The notes beneath the pieces were generated by a model. The model saw only the letters and a program-made list of their open reading frames with translations. It did not search any database and was not told where the DNA came from. This document shows positions 55,235 to 63,491 of a stretch of 64,000 nt of DNA, one piece after another. The DNA lies in the NCBI RefSeq assembly GCF_004099695.1, contig NZ_SCHL01000009.1:62001-126000 (forward strand). The letters run 5' to 3'. This stretch comes from Methanosarcina sp. MSH10X1. GTDB lineage: Archaea; Halobacteriota; Methanosarcinia; Methanosarcinales; Methanosarcinaceae. The translations under genes and the position numbers were made by a program. Each line of letters begins with the position of its first letter. The first letter of the stretch is position 1.

Positions 55235-55760
55235 AAAAAACCTCCTATATTCGGGCAAAACTGCTGCTTCTATAGGATTTGAATATTTCCCCTTCCGATC
55301 AGCCGGATACAAGCAGCCTTAAAAAGAAATCACCTCTGATATTAGAAGTTTTTTAAAGATTTCAAACAATACAAAAAATTAAAATATCTTACACTAAGAT
55401 AGTTTATAGTGTCTGGATTTATTGAGTTCGGACAAAATCTCTTATTAAATGGTTTTAGTGCTGAAAATGTAAACCAGCAAATTAAGAATTAGTAAAAGGT
55501 CCTGAAGTTAAAGAAGAAAGCTACGGTATTAGAATTAAGAAGGCAAGGAAAGGTTAAAAATCAGAAATTGTAGGGGAGTGCTGGGGCGGAAATAATGCAT
55601 CGAATAGTAGAATACGGCATATCATTACAGTGACATTTTATTTTTATGTATAATTTAAATATAATAATATTTGAAAAGCCGTAATTATTACAGAAATCCA
55701 GATTGTATGCTTCCAGTGCGCAGATCCGGTATAATAGTGTAAAATCCAAGGAAGGTAACT
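55235..55760. other. AT-rich divergent promoter region
   Basis: About 525 bases between the divergently read Nif3-like gene and the surface-protein gene. It contains TATA-like stretches (TATTTTTATGTATAATTTAAAT near 55640, quoted here only in part as TATAATTTAAAT). No gene recognised. Confidence 0.4.
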
Positions 55761-57356
55761 ATGGCTAAGAAGCTTGCACTGATTGCACTACTTGTCGTTT
55801 TCTCCGTTTCGGTTCTCTCAATGACTGCCCTTGCGGCAGAAGATGTTGAGTGGGTAGAAAAACATGATGGAACTAAACTGTACTGGGGGGAGTCGGTAAC
55901 AGTTGACGGCTATGTTATAAAGGCAGAAGATTTTAATGAAAACGAGCAGGTATACGTTTCAATCTCAAAAGAAGGGGAAAAATTGAAGACTGGTCCACTT
56001 TCCGCAGGTTCGGAAGTTGGATATGATGACAGGATAAAAGTTTATGCCCAGGAAGTGGATCCAAACTATGAAACTATCAAGAGGGACGGGAAGGAGTTAA
56101 GGACAGGAAACTGGAACCCTTATGCGGAACTTGACATCCTTGTGAGAGGGGAGCCAGAGTTTGACATCGAAGTTAAGACCCGAAAAGATACGTATGACTC
56201 CAAATCGTCTGGGGATAGCTGGATCGATGTATCAATAAAGCTTGAGAATGAAGGAGAAGCAAAGGCTGAAGATACAGTGCTAACCATCGATACGGCGGAA
56301 ATGGAAATCCTTAAAGGAAAGACTAAGTACACACTCGGGGAAGTTCTTAAAGAAGAGATTCTTGAACCTGTGAATATAACCCTGAAAGCTCCATCCCCCT
56401 GGATCGATACTGACCTGAACATAACCGCAAAAACTACATGCGTGGATGTAAGGGGCGATAAGTATGAGCACACAGGTTCGAAAGTCATAAAAATTGAGAA
56501 AAGATGGGGACTTGTTATTACAAAGAGCGTTACAAAAGATAACCACATGGGAAAACCTGTGCATGTCTCGGTCAGCGTACTGAATGAGGGACTCTGCGAT
56601 ATAAATGATATACTGCTTAAGGATTCGATCGTTTCCGGAATGCATCTTGAGAAAGCTGAGACACTCGAAAAGACCCTTTCCCTTAAGTCCGGGGAAAGAG
56701 CCGAAAAAGTTTTCGAATACGTCCTGATTCCGGAAATTCCCGGTGAATTTACCTTCCCGCAAACGCTGGCTACCTTTACCCTGCCCAACGGGCAGAATGG
56801 GGACTCAGGTTCGAATAATTCGGAAAAGATAAAAGTTTACGGTCCTGACATCGTGGTTACAAAAACCGTTAATAAGCAGCAGCTTAATCCCGGAGACGAA
56901 CTGACTGTGACTGTCACTGCAAAGAACACCGGGAACGTTGATGCAAGTGTAACATTAACCGATACTGTACCTCCCGAAGCTAAATTTATTAGCGGTGAAA
57001 CGAGCTTTAGGCAGGTTCTCGAAAGTGAGGGAGGTTCAGAAACAATAACTTACATCATGCAAATGCATAAGGAAGGAGAAATCCGCTTGCCAGCCTGCAA
57101 AGCAACTTTTCTCGATCTTGATAAGTATTCGGGAGAGGTTATTTCGGATGCTCCTGTCGTTTATGTAGGAGTACCGATTCCGCTTGAGGGGAGCAGTACG
57201 CAGCCTGAAGGAGTGACGGAATCCAACCAGGAGAAAAATAGCTCCTTAAACACCCTTGCGGAAGAAGATAACGGAGAAACTCCCGGATTCAGTGTTATCC
57301 TTGCTGCAGTGGGACTTCTCGCAGTCACAGGCTTCCTGAGAAAGAGGCGGACCTGA
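55761..57356 (+). CDS. Secreted surface protein with PGF-CTERM sorting signal
   Basis: A 531-residue exported protein: signal peptide LALIALLVVFSVSVLSMTAL-AA, then beta-rich domains. Three repeats of conserved-repeat (DUF11/CARDB-like) type show the pattern KSVTKDNHMGKPVHVSVSV, VTKTVNKQQLNPGDELTVTV with DTVPPEA. The tail TPGFSVILAAVGLLAVTGFL-RKRRT is a PGF-CTERM signal: PGF motif, membrane helix and basic end, the target of archaeosortase A for lipid attachment. GGAAGGT before the ATG. Likely part of the S-layer-associated cell envelope. Confidence 0.9.
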   Translation: MAKKLALIALLVVFSVSVLSMTALAAEDVEWVEKHDGTKLYWGESVTVDGYVIKAEDFNENEQVYVSISKEGEKLKTGPLSAGSEVGYDDRIKVYAQEVDPNYETIKRDGKELRTGNWNPYAELDILVRGEPEFDIEVKTRKDTYDSKSSGDSWIDVSIKLENEGEAKAEDTVLTIDTAEMEILKGKTKYTLGEVLKEEILEPVNITLKAPSPWIDTDLNITAKTTCVDVRGDKYEHTGSKVIKIEKRWGLVITKSVTKDNHMGKPVHVSVSVLNEGLCDINDILLKDSIVSGMHLEKAETLEKTLSLKSGERAEKVFEYVLIPEIPGEFTFPQTLATFTLPNGQNGDSGSNNSEKIKVYGPDIVVTKTVNKQQLNPGDELTVTVTAKNTGNVDASVTLTDTVPPEAKFISGETSFRQVLESEGGSETITYIMQMHKEGEIRLPACKATFLDLDKYSGEVISDAPVVYVGVPIPLEGSSTQPEGVTESNQEKNSSLNTLAEEDNGETPGFSVILAAVGLLAVTGFLRKRRT

Positions 57357-57742
57357 AGGGAATTCAGGATCAAAACCGGAAGAAGCGGAATAAGGAAAAC
57401 ATGGGTACATTTCCGTATTTCCCATGTTTCCTGTTTTCCTTAATTATTAAAAACCCGGTGGAGTTTTCCCTGCTGACAGTAGAACAAATTCCTGAGAAAC
57501 CAGTATAAACAGTTACAACCCGATTATAATATTCCATTTTAATCGTTTTCCGGTTGCTCTTTTCGCAACTAATTCCTTTTTCCGTTATCCGCCCTGATCT
57601 CCCCTGCCATTCATGAAAACAGGATATAATACGAATCTCTTACCTTGATTTACCTTAAGATACTTCTGCATAAAAGCAGAATACATTAGTAGCAGGAAGC
57701 TAATACCCCATTTATCTTCTTGAAATGAAAAAAGGAGTTAAG
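57357..57742 (+). terminator. Intergenic region with terminator-like hairpin
   Basis: GGAAAACATGGG (57394-57405) pairs with CCCATGTTTCC (57421-57431) around TACATTTCCGTATTT, followed by TGTTTTCCTTAATTATT. This probably ends the surface-protein transcript. The remaining 300 bases to the DHH gene are pyrimidine-rich with no recognised gene. Confidence 0.5.
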
Positions 57743-58720
57743 ATGAGAGAACCTCAGAATCGGCTTAAAGCGAAGACTCTGGTGCTTACTCACGGGGATT
57801 CGGATGGGATCTGCTCGGGTGCGATTGCAAAAACCGCTTATCCGGATGCGTATGTATATTTTACGAATCCTGTTAACCTTCTTGACAAACTAGGGCTTAT
57901 AGGGGATGTGAAAAACCTTATTATCTGCGATATCGCAATAGATGAGAGGAACTGTTCTGAACTGCATGCAGTACTTAACGGACTTGCGAAAAAATGCAAC
58001 CTTTACTATATCGACCACCACCCTCTGCCGGAGAGTTGTGAGAAAGAAAGCTGGTTTTATCATGAGCCTGGAGCCTGTTCCTCAGAACTGACCTACAGGC
58101 TTTTTGAGAGGCGCCTGAACAGGGATATGCGAAGGGTGGCAATCTACGGAGCAATTGGGGATTTCTGCGACAATACCTTACATGTAAAAAGCTGGGTCAA
58201 AGACTGGGATAAAAGAAACCTTTATTTTCAGGCAGGAACTCTGACCCAGGCTGTCCTGTATAAGGGAAAAGAGTATGAGTTCAAGAGAGGTCTGCTCGAA
58301 CCTCTCTCAAAGGATATTGTCCCTTCAAGTATTCCTCAACTGCTTGAGCTTGCCAGGGAAGCTGCTATTAACGAGGAAAAGATAAGGCTTTTCGTTAAGG
58401 AAAACGTGAGAGCCCTGAAAAACTGCGCGTATATTGTAAATACCAATAACTCCATTTCAAAGGCAGCAATCTATGCAGCCTCCTACGGCAGGCGTGACGT
58501 AGGGATTGCAGCCGAACACCGTGAGAGAAAGGAAGCTTACGACCTGAGTATCCGCTCGCGGGGAGAGGTCAACATAGACCGTATTCTTCGCTCAGTCGCC
58601 CCGAAATTCGGAGGAAGCGGCGGGGGACATCCTCTTGCGGCAGGCGCTCGAATACCTGAAAATTCCCTTAATGCATTTCTCAGGGCTTTTGATAAAGCAC
58701 TGGGAGAGGCAAATGGGTAA
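57743..58720 (+). CDS. DHH/DHHA1-family phosphoesterase (RecJ-like)
   Basis: A 325-residue phosphoesterase. LVLTHGDSDGICSGAIAK is motif I, LIICDIAIDERN motif II, LYYIDHHPLPES motif III with the DHH triad, and AIYGAIGDFCDNT motif IV. The C-terminal DHHA1 domain ends with PKFGGSGGGHPLAAGARIP. Such archaeal RecJ-like proteins degrade single-stranded DNA or RNA, or cyclic or nano-oligonucleotides. I use the second ATG (MREPQNRL), which has AAGGAG before it. Confidence 0.88.
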   Translation: MREPQNRLKAKTLVLTHGDSDGICSGAIAKTAYPDAYVYFTNPVNLLDKLGLIGDVKNLIICDIAIDERNCSELHAVLNGLAKKCNLYYIDHHPLPESCEKESWFYHEPGACSSELTYRLFERRLNRDMRRVAIYGAIGDFCDNTLHVKSWVKDWDKRNLYFQAGTLTQAVLYKGKEYEFKRGLLEPLSKDIVPSSIPQLLELAREAAINEEKIRLFVKENVRALKNCAYIVNTNNSISKAAIYAASYGRRDVGIAAEHRERKEAYDLSIRSRGEVNIDRILRSVAPKFGGSGGGHPLAAGARIPENSLNAFLRAFDKALGEANG

Positions 58721-58795
58721 AAAACAACGGGACCAGCAATCGGAGAGCTATGTGACCACGCCGGCGATGCCATTTACGATAAGAAATTTTAAAAA

Positions 58796-58830
58796 AATTT
58801 CGCTCAAGCCTTTTTTGAAAAGGCTTGGAG
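58796..58830. repeat. Solo unit of the dispersed repeat family
   Basis: AAATTTCGCTCAAGCC followed by TTTTTTGAAAAGGCTTGG: a single hairpin of the family seen at 21.6, 24.9, 36.5 and 46.2 kb. It runs directly into GGAGGT, the ribosome site of engB. Confidence 0.85.
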
Positions 58831-58840
58831 GTAAAAAACA

Positions 58841-59470
58841 ATGGAAACCAGTAAAACTGCAGCTGAAAACGGAGTAAGCTTTGAGATTATCTTTGTGGGC
58901 CGCTCAAACGTGGGCAAATCTTCTCTGCTTAGAGAGCTCTTCGGGGCAAAAGTAAGGGTTGGGAGACGCCCTGGCGTTACCCTGCGCCCCAGACATGCCC
59001 AGGCATCGGACCTTCTTATCACGGATATGCCTGGATTCGGCTTCATGAGCGGAGTGAAAGACCGGAAACAGGACATCGTAAAAGACCAGACAGTACGCTA
59101 TATTGAAAAGAATGCTGAAAGGATCAAAATCGGGGTTCTTGTAATAGACGGCCCGGCTTTCCCGCAAATCGTTGACCGCTGGGACTTGAGAGACCAGATC
59201 CCGGTAGATGTTGAGATGTTCGATTTCCTCAGGGAAGTAGGGATTGACACTATTGTCGTTTCAAATAAAATGGACAAAGTAAATGAAAACGAGTACGACC
59301 CTCTCCTTGACGAGATTGCAGTCCGGCTCGGGCTTGAGCCGCCCTGGAAGAACTGGAAGCATATCATAGCCCCTATAAGCGCCAAGAAAGGAGACCTGAA
59401 AGCCATAAAGGGCCTTCTTCGGGACAGGCTGCACGAAATGAAAAGGGATGACCTGTTCAAATATGTTTGA
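58841..59470 (+). CDS. engB: GTP-binding protein EngB
   Basis: A 209-residue TrmE-Era-EngA-EngB family GTPase. G1 is FVGRSNVGKSSLLREL, G2 the Thr in RPGVTLRP, G3 ITDMPGFGFMSG, G4 VVSNKMDKVN, G5 APISAKKGD. In bacteria the family (YsxC/YihA) assists large ribosomal subunit assembly; the archaeal role is presumed similar. GGAGGT eight bases before the ATG is provided by the edge of a repeat unit. Confidence 0.92.
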   Translation: METSKTAAENGVSFEIIFVGRSNVGKSSLLRELFGAKVRVGRRPGVTLRPRHAQASDLLITDMPGFGFMSGVKDRKQDIVKDQTVRYIEKNAERIKIGVLVIDGPAFPQIVDRWDLRDQIPVDVEMFDFLREVGIDTIVVSNKMDKVNENEYDPLLDEIAVRLGLEPPWKNWKHIIAPISAKKGDLKAIKGLLRDRLHEMKRDDLFKYV

Positions 59471-59508
59471 TTTTTGAAAAATTTTCATCCTTATGCATAA
59501 TTACCAAT

Positions 59509-59530
59509 AAATTCGCTCAGAAGCGAATTT
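59509..59530 (+). terminator. Hairpin after engB
   Basis: AAATTCGCT-CAGA-AGCGAATTT, a perfect 9-bp stem followed by TTACAG, 39 bases past the engB stop. On the minus strand the same sequence would overlap the decayed 5' end of a regulator gene copy. Confidence 0.55.
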
Positions 59531-59554
59531 TACAGTACTCAGTTTTACAATTCA

Positions 59555-59906
59555 AAAAGCCGTTCATTTCCTGTGCCGCTTCTACAGATTCTTTTTCTTA
59601 CTTTCTTATTTAATTCTTCTAATACAATATGTCACTTTATCTTCTACCGAATCTGGACATGGGTATTATTTTTGCTATTTTGTCATTCATAGAAGAGAAA
59701 AACATAAGATTATTTGCTAAAAGTAAGGTCGAATTTTTGACGTTGATTAGAACTCTGAAACTTCATTATTTTCGATGAAAAACCGGATCGACTTGATGAA
59801 TGTTAATCAGACTGATGAAAATTCATCGATGCAGTAAATTTATATTAGAAGTTTAAAACTGTTTTTAGTGTAATGTTCAGAGAAGACTGTAGGAGGAAAT
59901 ATTCTC
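59555..59906 (+). promoter_or_regulatory. Duplicated promoter block A, upstream of the UPF0228 gene
   Basis: About 330 bases similar to 61,640-61,960. Shared pieces in the same order: TTCATTT.CTTGT.CCGC.TCTACAG, AGATTATTTGCTAAAAGTA, GGTCGAATTTT, TGAAACTT..TATTTT.GATGAAAAA, GATGTTAATCA and AGAAGTTTAAAACT.TTTTT. It includes the palindrome GATGAA-AA-TTCATC. At its left end the complementary strand keeps ATGAACGGCTTT, the start of a lost divergent regulator gene (MNGF.. compared with MNDF.. of the intact one). Confidence 0.8.
59814..59827. promoter_or_regulatory. Palindromic operator candidate A
   Basis: GATGAA-AA-TTCATC, about 85 bases before the UPF0228 start and near a TTTATATT box. The same palindrome with a three-base centre occurs at the equivalent place before the C39-like peptidase gene. 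A dimeric winged-helix regulator could bind it. Confidence 0.5.
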
Positions 59907-60536
59907 ATGAAGAGAAAATCAATTTATAAAATATTGTTTATTGTCGCCGTTATTGTTTTTCTGATTATAATAACACTGGTACTGTTTGCTCCAACACACG
60001 TCGAGTCGAATATATCAGTTGACATGGAAACACCAGTTGATACGAAAACTCCAGTTAAAGAATCGCAAGTAGGTGGCTTAGCTATCCGGTTTGAAGAAGG
60101 AGTTACTGAACCCGAAGTTAAAAATATTCTTGAAAAATGCAACCTGAACATTTATATGCTGGATTATGATGTAGAAGATTTCGCAGACAAATATTACATA
60201 AAGGTAGATGAAAATAAAAGAGATGAATTGAAAAAAGAGGAGAATTGGAATGATCCTATATACCCTGAAATCCCTGAACCCAGATTCCCTGAAATCAATA
60301 AGGGAAATTATTATTACATTCTTGTATCCGAAGAAGGTCTCGAGGATGAAAGTTTTCTTAAGGTGATGGAAAAATATAATCTTCAGATTAAAAAGTTTGT
60401 CTGGTGTTATGTTCGTTTTGAAAAGTCGGATGACTCTAAGTATTGGATTCCAGAGAAAGATGCACTTAGAATAAAAAATAATCTTGAAATGAATGAAACG
60501 GTTTTGAATGTATTCCCTGACTATATTGATGGGTAA
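59907..60536 (+). CDS. UPF0228 family protein
   Basis: A 209-residue protein. One N-terminal membrane helix (ILFIVAVIVFLIIITLVLFA), a short Thr/Val-rich stalk with repeated TPV, then a soluble domain with VGGLAIRFEEGVTEPEVKNI, YDVEDFADKYYIKVDENKR, YYYILVSEEGLEDESFL and VLNVFPDYIDG. These match UPF0228, a family I know only from Methanosarcina, where it occurs in several copies. It is probably exported and anchored; function unknown. GTAGGAGG precedes the ATG. Its promoter region is shared with the peptidase gene 2 kb downstream. Confidence 0.85.
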   Translation: MKRKSIYKILFIVAVIVFLIIITLVLFAPTHVESNISVDMETPVDTKTPVKESQVGGLAIRFEEGVTEPEVKNILEKCNLNIYMLDYDVEDFADKYYIKVDENKRDELKKEENWNDPIYPEIPEPRFPEINKGNYYYILVSEEGLEDESFLKVMEKYNLQIKKFVWCYVRFEKSDDSKYWIPEKDALRIKNNLEMNETVLNVFPDYIDG

Positions 60537-60840
60537 ATTGTGCTGCAATGATAATTTATTGCAGAAGTGTTAATGAAATTATCGTGGAGTTACAAACAGA
60601 ATGTTGGAATGTGACTATTCAGCCTGAATAAAACAATATCAACAATGAACAAATTTCGATAAGTTATTTTTCTTAAATTGTTGACTATTGATTGCGTTTT
60701 TGTGTTTTTCATCAATAGTATCATACTTATCTTTCAAATAAGAATCGATATCAATCAACTGATTTTTGGGAGGCTGAATAGTTACAGCAAGTAGATAATT
60801 ATGGCACACCCAGGTATTTGAAATGAGAAAAACAGACACT
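60537..60840. other. Intergenic between convergent genes
   Basis: About 300 bases. CTGCAAT (60543-60549) and ATTGCAG (60558-60564) form a small hairpin just after the UPF0228 stop, a likely terminator. A short minus-strand frame crossing into the regulator gene has no family features and I reject it. Confidence 0.45.
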
Positions 60841-61650
60841 TCAAAAACAGGTCTCTGAGTGAATATTGCAGTACTCAAAAAGCCTCTCTCCCCACTCAAT
60901 AGCCTTCGGATCAGGACTGAACAAACCTGTGCTTATGTCATATTCAGTGCCGCGTTTTTTGTACAGGCTTAAGGCCAGGCATTTATCCGTAACAATTAGC
61001 CCCATTTTAATAGCTTCATTCATGAATTTTAACTTAAAATTGCTATAGTTTTTCAGTATCTCTAACTTTTCTATATAGAGCGATTGTTTTAATTCTTCTG
61101 CAACATGAAGAGGAACTATAAGTTCAACAGGAATTCCTTCTTTCACTTTTTCCGAGATAGAATCAGCATATCCTTCGGTTATTACGGATGATATGCCATA
61201 CATATGGTTTGCTTCTTTAATCATTTTTAATTGATTGCTGTAAGCACTAAGGATTTTTGTTCTTCTGTCACGGAGAATTTTAGAATTATAAAGGTATCCA
61301 ATCTCTTTTAGCAAAGGGTTGGGAATTCCTTCTAAATAATGTGTAGACCAGAAATATTTGAATTTATTAATCGTCCCAACTGTTGCAAAAGAGTCAGCTA
61401 CTCCTGAAGCCACAATTTTTCCTACAGGTGTTAGGTAATACTCGCGTCCTTTTGCTTCTATAAGGTGATCTTCTTCCAGTTTCCTGAGCTTTGGAATTAC
61501 TGCCTGAGATGTACTTCCTGTAATTTCACGCAACTGGGAAAGCTTTTTGCTGGTATCGTTTAATGATAGAAGTATCTCGGTTAGAAGTCTTGACCTGTAT
61601 ATTGCCTGAACATCATCTTCCATTTCATTATATATTTCGAAGTCATTCAT
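60841..61650 (-). CDS. Winged-helix regulator with DUF1724 (Msr-like)
   Basis: A 269-residue transcription regulator. An N-terminal winged helix (residues ~20-85: LTEILLSLNDTSKKLSQLRE, STSQAVIPKLRKLEEDHLIE) is followed by a DUF1724 domain (~125-265, with GIPVELIVPLHVAEELKQSL, FKLKFMNEAIKMGLIVTDKC and GLFSPDPKAIEWGERLFEYC). In M. acetivorans DUF1724 proteins (Msr) control methyltransferase genes. It is divergent from the peptidase gene across promoter block B, so it probably controls that gene and, through the copied block, the UPF0228 gene. Confidence 0.85.
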   Translation of the reverse strand: MNDFEIYNEMEDDVQAIYRSRLLTEILLSLNDTSKKLSQLREITGSTSQAVIPKLRKLEEDHLIEAKGREYYLTPVGKIVASGVADSFATVGTINKFKYFWSTHYLEGIPNPLLKEIGYLYNSKILRDRRTKILSAYSNQLKMIKEANHMYGISSVITEGYADSISEKVKEGIPVELIVPLHVAEELKQSLYIEKLEILKNYSNFKLKFMNEAIKMGLIVTDKCLALSLYKKRGTEYDISTGLFSPDPKAIEWGERLFEYCNIHSETCF

Positions 61651-61970
61651 TTTCTTGTCGCCGCATCTACAGATTTTTTATTACTTCCTTATCAAATTAT
61701 TTTAGCACAATATATTCTTTTCTTTTGTTGGGGAATGTTTGTTGCTACCTTTTTTGTTAATTTTATAGCTTGGTGAAGAAAAGTACTTCAAGATTATTTG
61801 CTAAAAGTAGGTCGAATTTTAGATGTCGATTAAAGCTATGAAACTTTACTATTTTTGATGAAAAAGAGAAGTGGTTTAATGGATGTTAATCAAGCTGATG
61901 AAAAATTCATCACCGTAATAAATGTATAGGAGAAGTTTAAAACTATTTTTGAATGTGAAGTTCAAACTAA
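61640..61970. promoter_or_regulatory. Duplicated promoter block B, between regulator and peptidase genes
   Basis: Counterpart of block A. Begins at the regulator start codon and runs toward the peptidase gene with the same ordered motifs (CTACAGATT, AGATTATTTGCTAAAAGTA, GGTCGAATTTTA, GATGTTAATCA, palindrome, AGAAGTTTAAAACTATTTTT). Here it is a true divergent intergenic region. GTGAAGTTCAAACTAACCTTCCAG..GAACTTCAC (61946-62000) adds a long hairpin-forming inverted pair not present in block A. Confidence 0.8.
61897..61911. promoter_or_regulatory. Palindromic operator candidate B
   Basis: GATGAA-AAA-TTCATC at the position equivalent to candidate A, followed by a TAATAAATGTATAGG TATA-like stretch. 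Confidence 0.5.
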
Positions 61971-61999
61971 CCTTCCAGAGCACATTTGAACTTCACATG
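61947..61999 (+). promoter_or_regulatory. Inverted repeat in the peptidase leader
   Basis: TGTGAAGTTCAAA near 61947 and TTTGAACTTCACA near 61987 are exact complements of 13 bases around a ~27-base loop. It lies in the presumed 5' leader of the peptidase gene, after the TATA-like stretch, and could be an RNA hairpin or an attenuator. Confidence 0.6.
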
Positions 62000-62083
62000 C
62001 CCTGAGGCAAGGAAATGATAGCTTTAAGAGTACTTAAGGTTTGTCTGGGCCTTGTCTCCTGGGAATTAAACAGGAGAGAAAAT

Positions 62084-63295
62084 ATGACAATGAAATATAA
62101 ATTTAGAGTAAGTGTATTACTTGCAGGATTGCTATTGCTGAGTGTTGTATACATTCTACCTGCATCTGCATCTATCGATGAAAAAACAATCGAAAAGAAT
62201 TATGTTTCATTACAAGAGGCAGAAGTACATGCCAAAACAGCTCTCTACGATTTCTTATTGATTGGTGCCCCAGGCTCCAACTCTACGGATTGGACAAATG
62301 CAACAGTAAATTCAGATCCCCTTATAATATACGATATTAATGGGAAAAAACTTTTTTACCAATTTACAGTTGAAAATAATGGGATAAATATAGGGGCAAT
62401 AAAAGTTGCTGCAAGCAAAGTGCTTGGAGATCCCATCCGGACAATAGAATTCTATTCTGAGGACTGGAATATGAAAACGGAAGTTGAGAATGCAAAAAAA
62501 TTGGTCGCAAAAGATCATAAAAATGCAAATGTTACATCCTCAAAAGTTGTATGTTATAGCTACCCGAAAATAGGAATAATGGCAGACATCCAAGAATCCA
62601 AATCTAAAGAAGAAAAAAGCAGATTGTTTGATTTCTCTGGTTCTAAAATTATTGACGAGAGCATAAATAATACTAACTCTTCTGAAGTTACTGAGGTATG
62701 GTCATTATATTCGGAAATACCTGACGAAGAGCTAGAGGAACGACTAACAGCTTGGGATGAATATGATAAACGAGCAAAGAAAATTGCAGATAATAATTTT
62801 GAAGGAAACGAAGTCCAGATAAAGATTGCTGGAGTTCAAAAAACACTTCCTTTCACTCGTTATGTGCAAGAAAACGACTATTATTGTGCACCAGCTACAG
62901 GAAAGATGATTGCAAAATACTATAACGTCACACATACTCAGAGCTATATCGCTGATAAGATGCTTGTAGTAGCTGGTCTAGGAACTAGTGAAAATGATCA
63001 AGTCAAGTATTACAAATACAGTTATGGGTTAGACAAATGGGGTTCTTACAGCGACTCTAGCCCAACATGGCTTGAAGCTAAAAACGAAATCTATGCCAAT
63101 AGACCTTTAGCAACTTTGCTAAGTAGCGGTCATACAAGAGCTTGTGCAGGCTACTGTCAGGGAACTGATGGAAAGTATTACCTGTACATATATGATCCCT
63201 GGAATCCCAGTTTTGGAACTAAATATCCGGGAGGCATATATTGGGAAAACTGGGACTCAATTGCTCATAGCCATCATATCATTGTTAAGGACTAA
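62084..63295 (+). CDS. Exported C39-like (papain-fold) cysteine peptidase
   Basis: A 403-residue protein with signal peptide (SVLLAGLLLLSVVYILPASA), a ~190-residue N-terminal domain with a YVSLQEAEVHAKTALYDFL start, and a C-terminal peptidase domain. Likely catalytic residues: Cys268 in DYYCAPATGKMIAKYY, His350 in SSGHTRACAGYC and Asp371 in YIYDPWNP. This order matches Peptidase_C39_2. AGGAGA before the chosen ATG; an upstream frame extension lacks a ribosome site. The substrate is unknown: adhesin or peptide processing are options. Regulated by the divergent DUF1724 protein, by inference. Confidence 0.85.
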   Translation: MTMKYKFRVSVLLAGLLLLSVVYILPASASIDEKTIEKNYVSLQEAEVHAKTALYDFLLIGAPGSNSTDWTNATVNSDPLIIYDINGKKLFYQFTVENNGINIGAIKVAASKVLGDPIRTIEFYSEDWNMKTEVENAKKLVAKDHKNANVTSSKVVCYSYPKIGIMADIQESKSKEEKSRLFDFSGSKIIDESINNTNSSEVTEVWSLYSEIPDEELEERLTAWDEYDKRAKKIADNNFEGNEVQIKIAGVQKTLPFTRYVQENDYYCAPATGKMIAKYYNVTHTQSYIADKMLVVAGLGTSENDQVKYYKYSYGLDKWGSYSDSSPTWLEAKNEIYANRPLATLLSSGHTRACAGYCQGTDGKYYLYIYDPWNPSFGTKYPGGIYWENWDSIAHSHHIIVKD

Positions 63296-63491
63296 AAAAT
63301 GAAAGTACTTAAAATGTTTTTATTTTAAAATGGGGAATATTTTTTGGCTTGTGTACTTGAGTTAACAAAACCAGTACACTAAGCCACTTATTTATTAAAA
63401 ATAGTTAGGAATTTATTAAATATATTCATTATTCTTGATTTCAAATCAATTTTTCAACATAATTTCAACATAAATAGATGAGGGGTATACT

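Noticed and set aside
60639-60899. 86-residue minus-strand frame downstream of the UPF0228 gene
   Set aside because: It overlaps the 3' end of the DUF1724 regulator, has no ribosome site and no family features.
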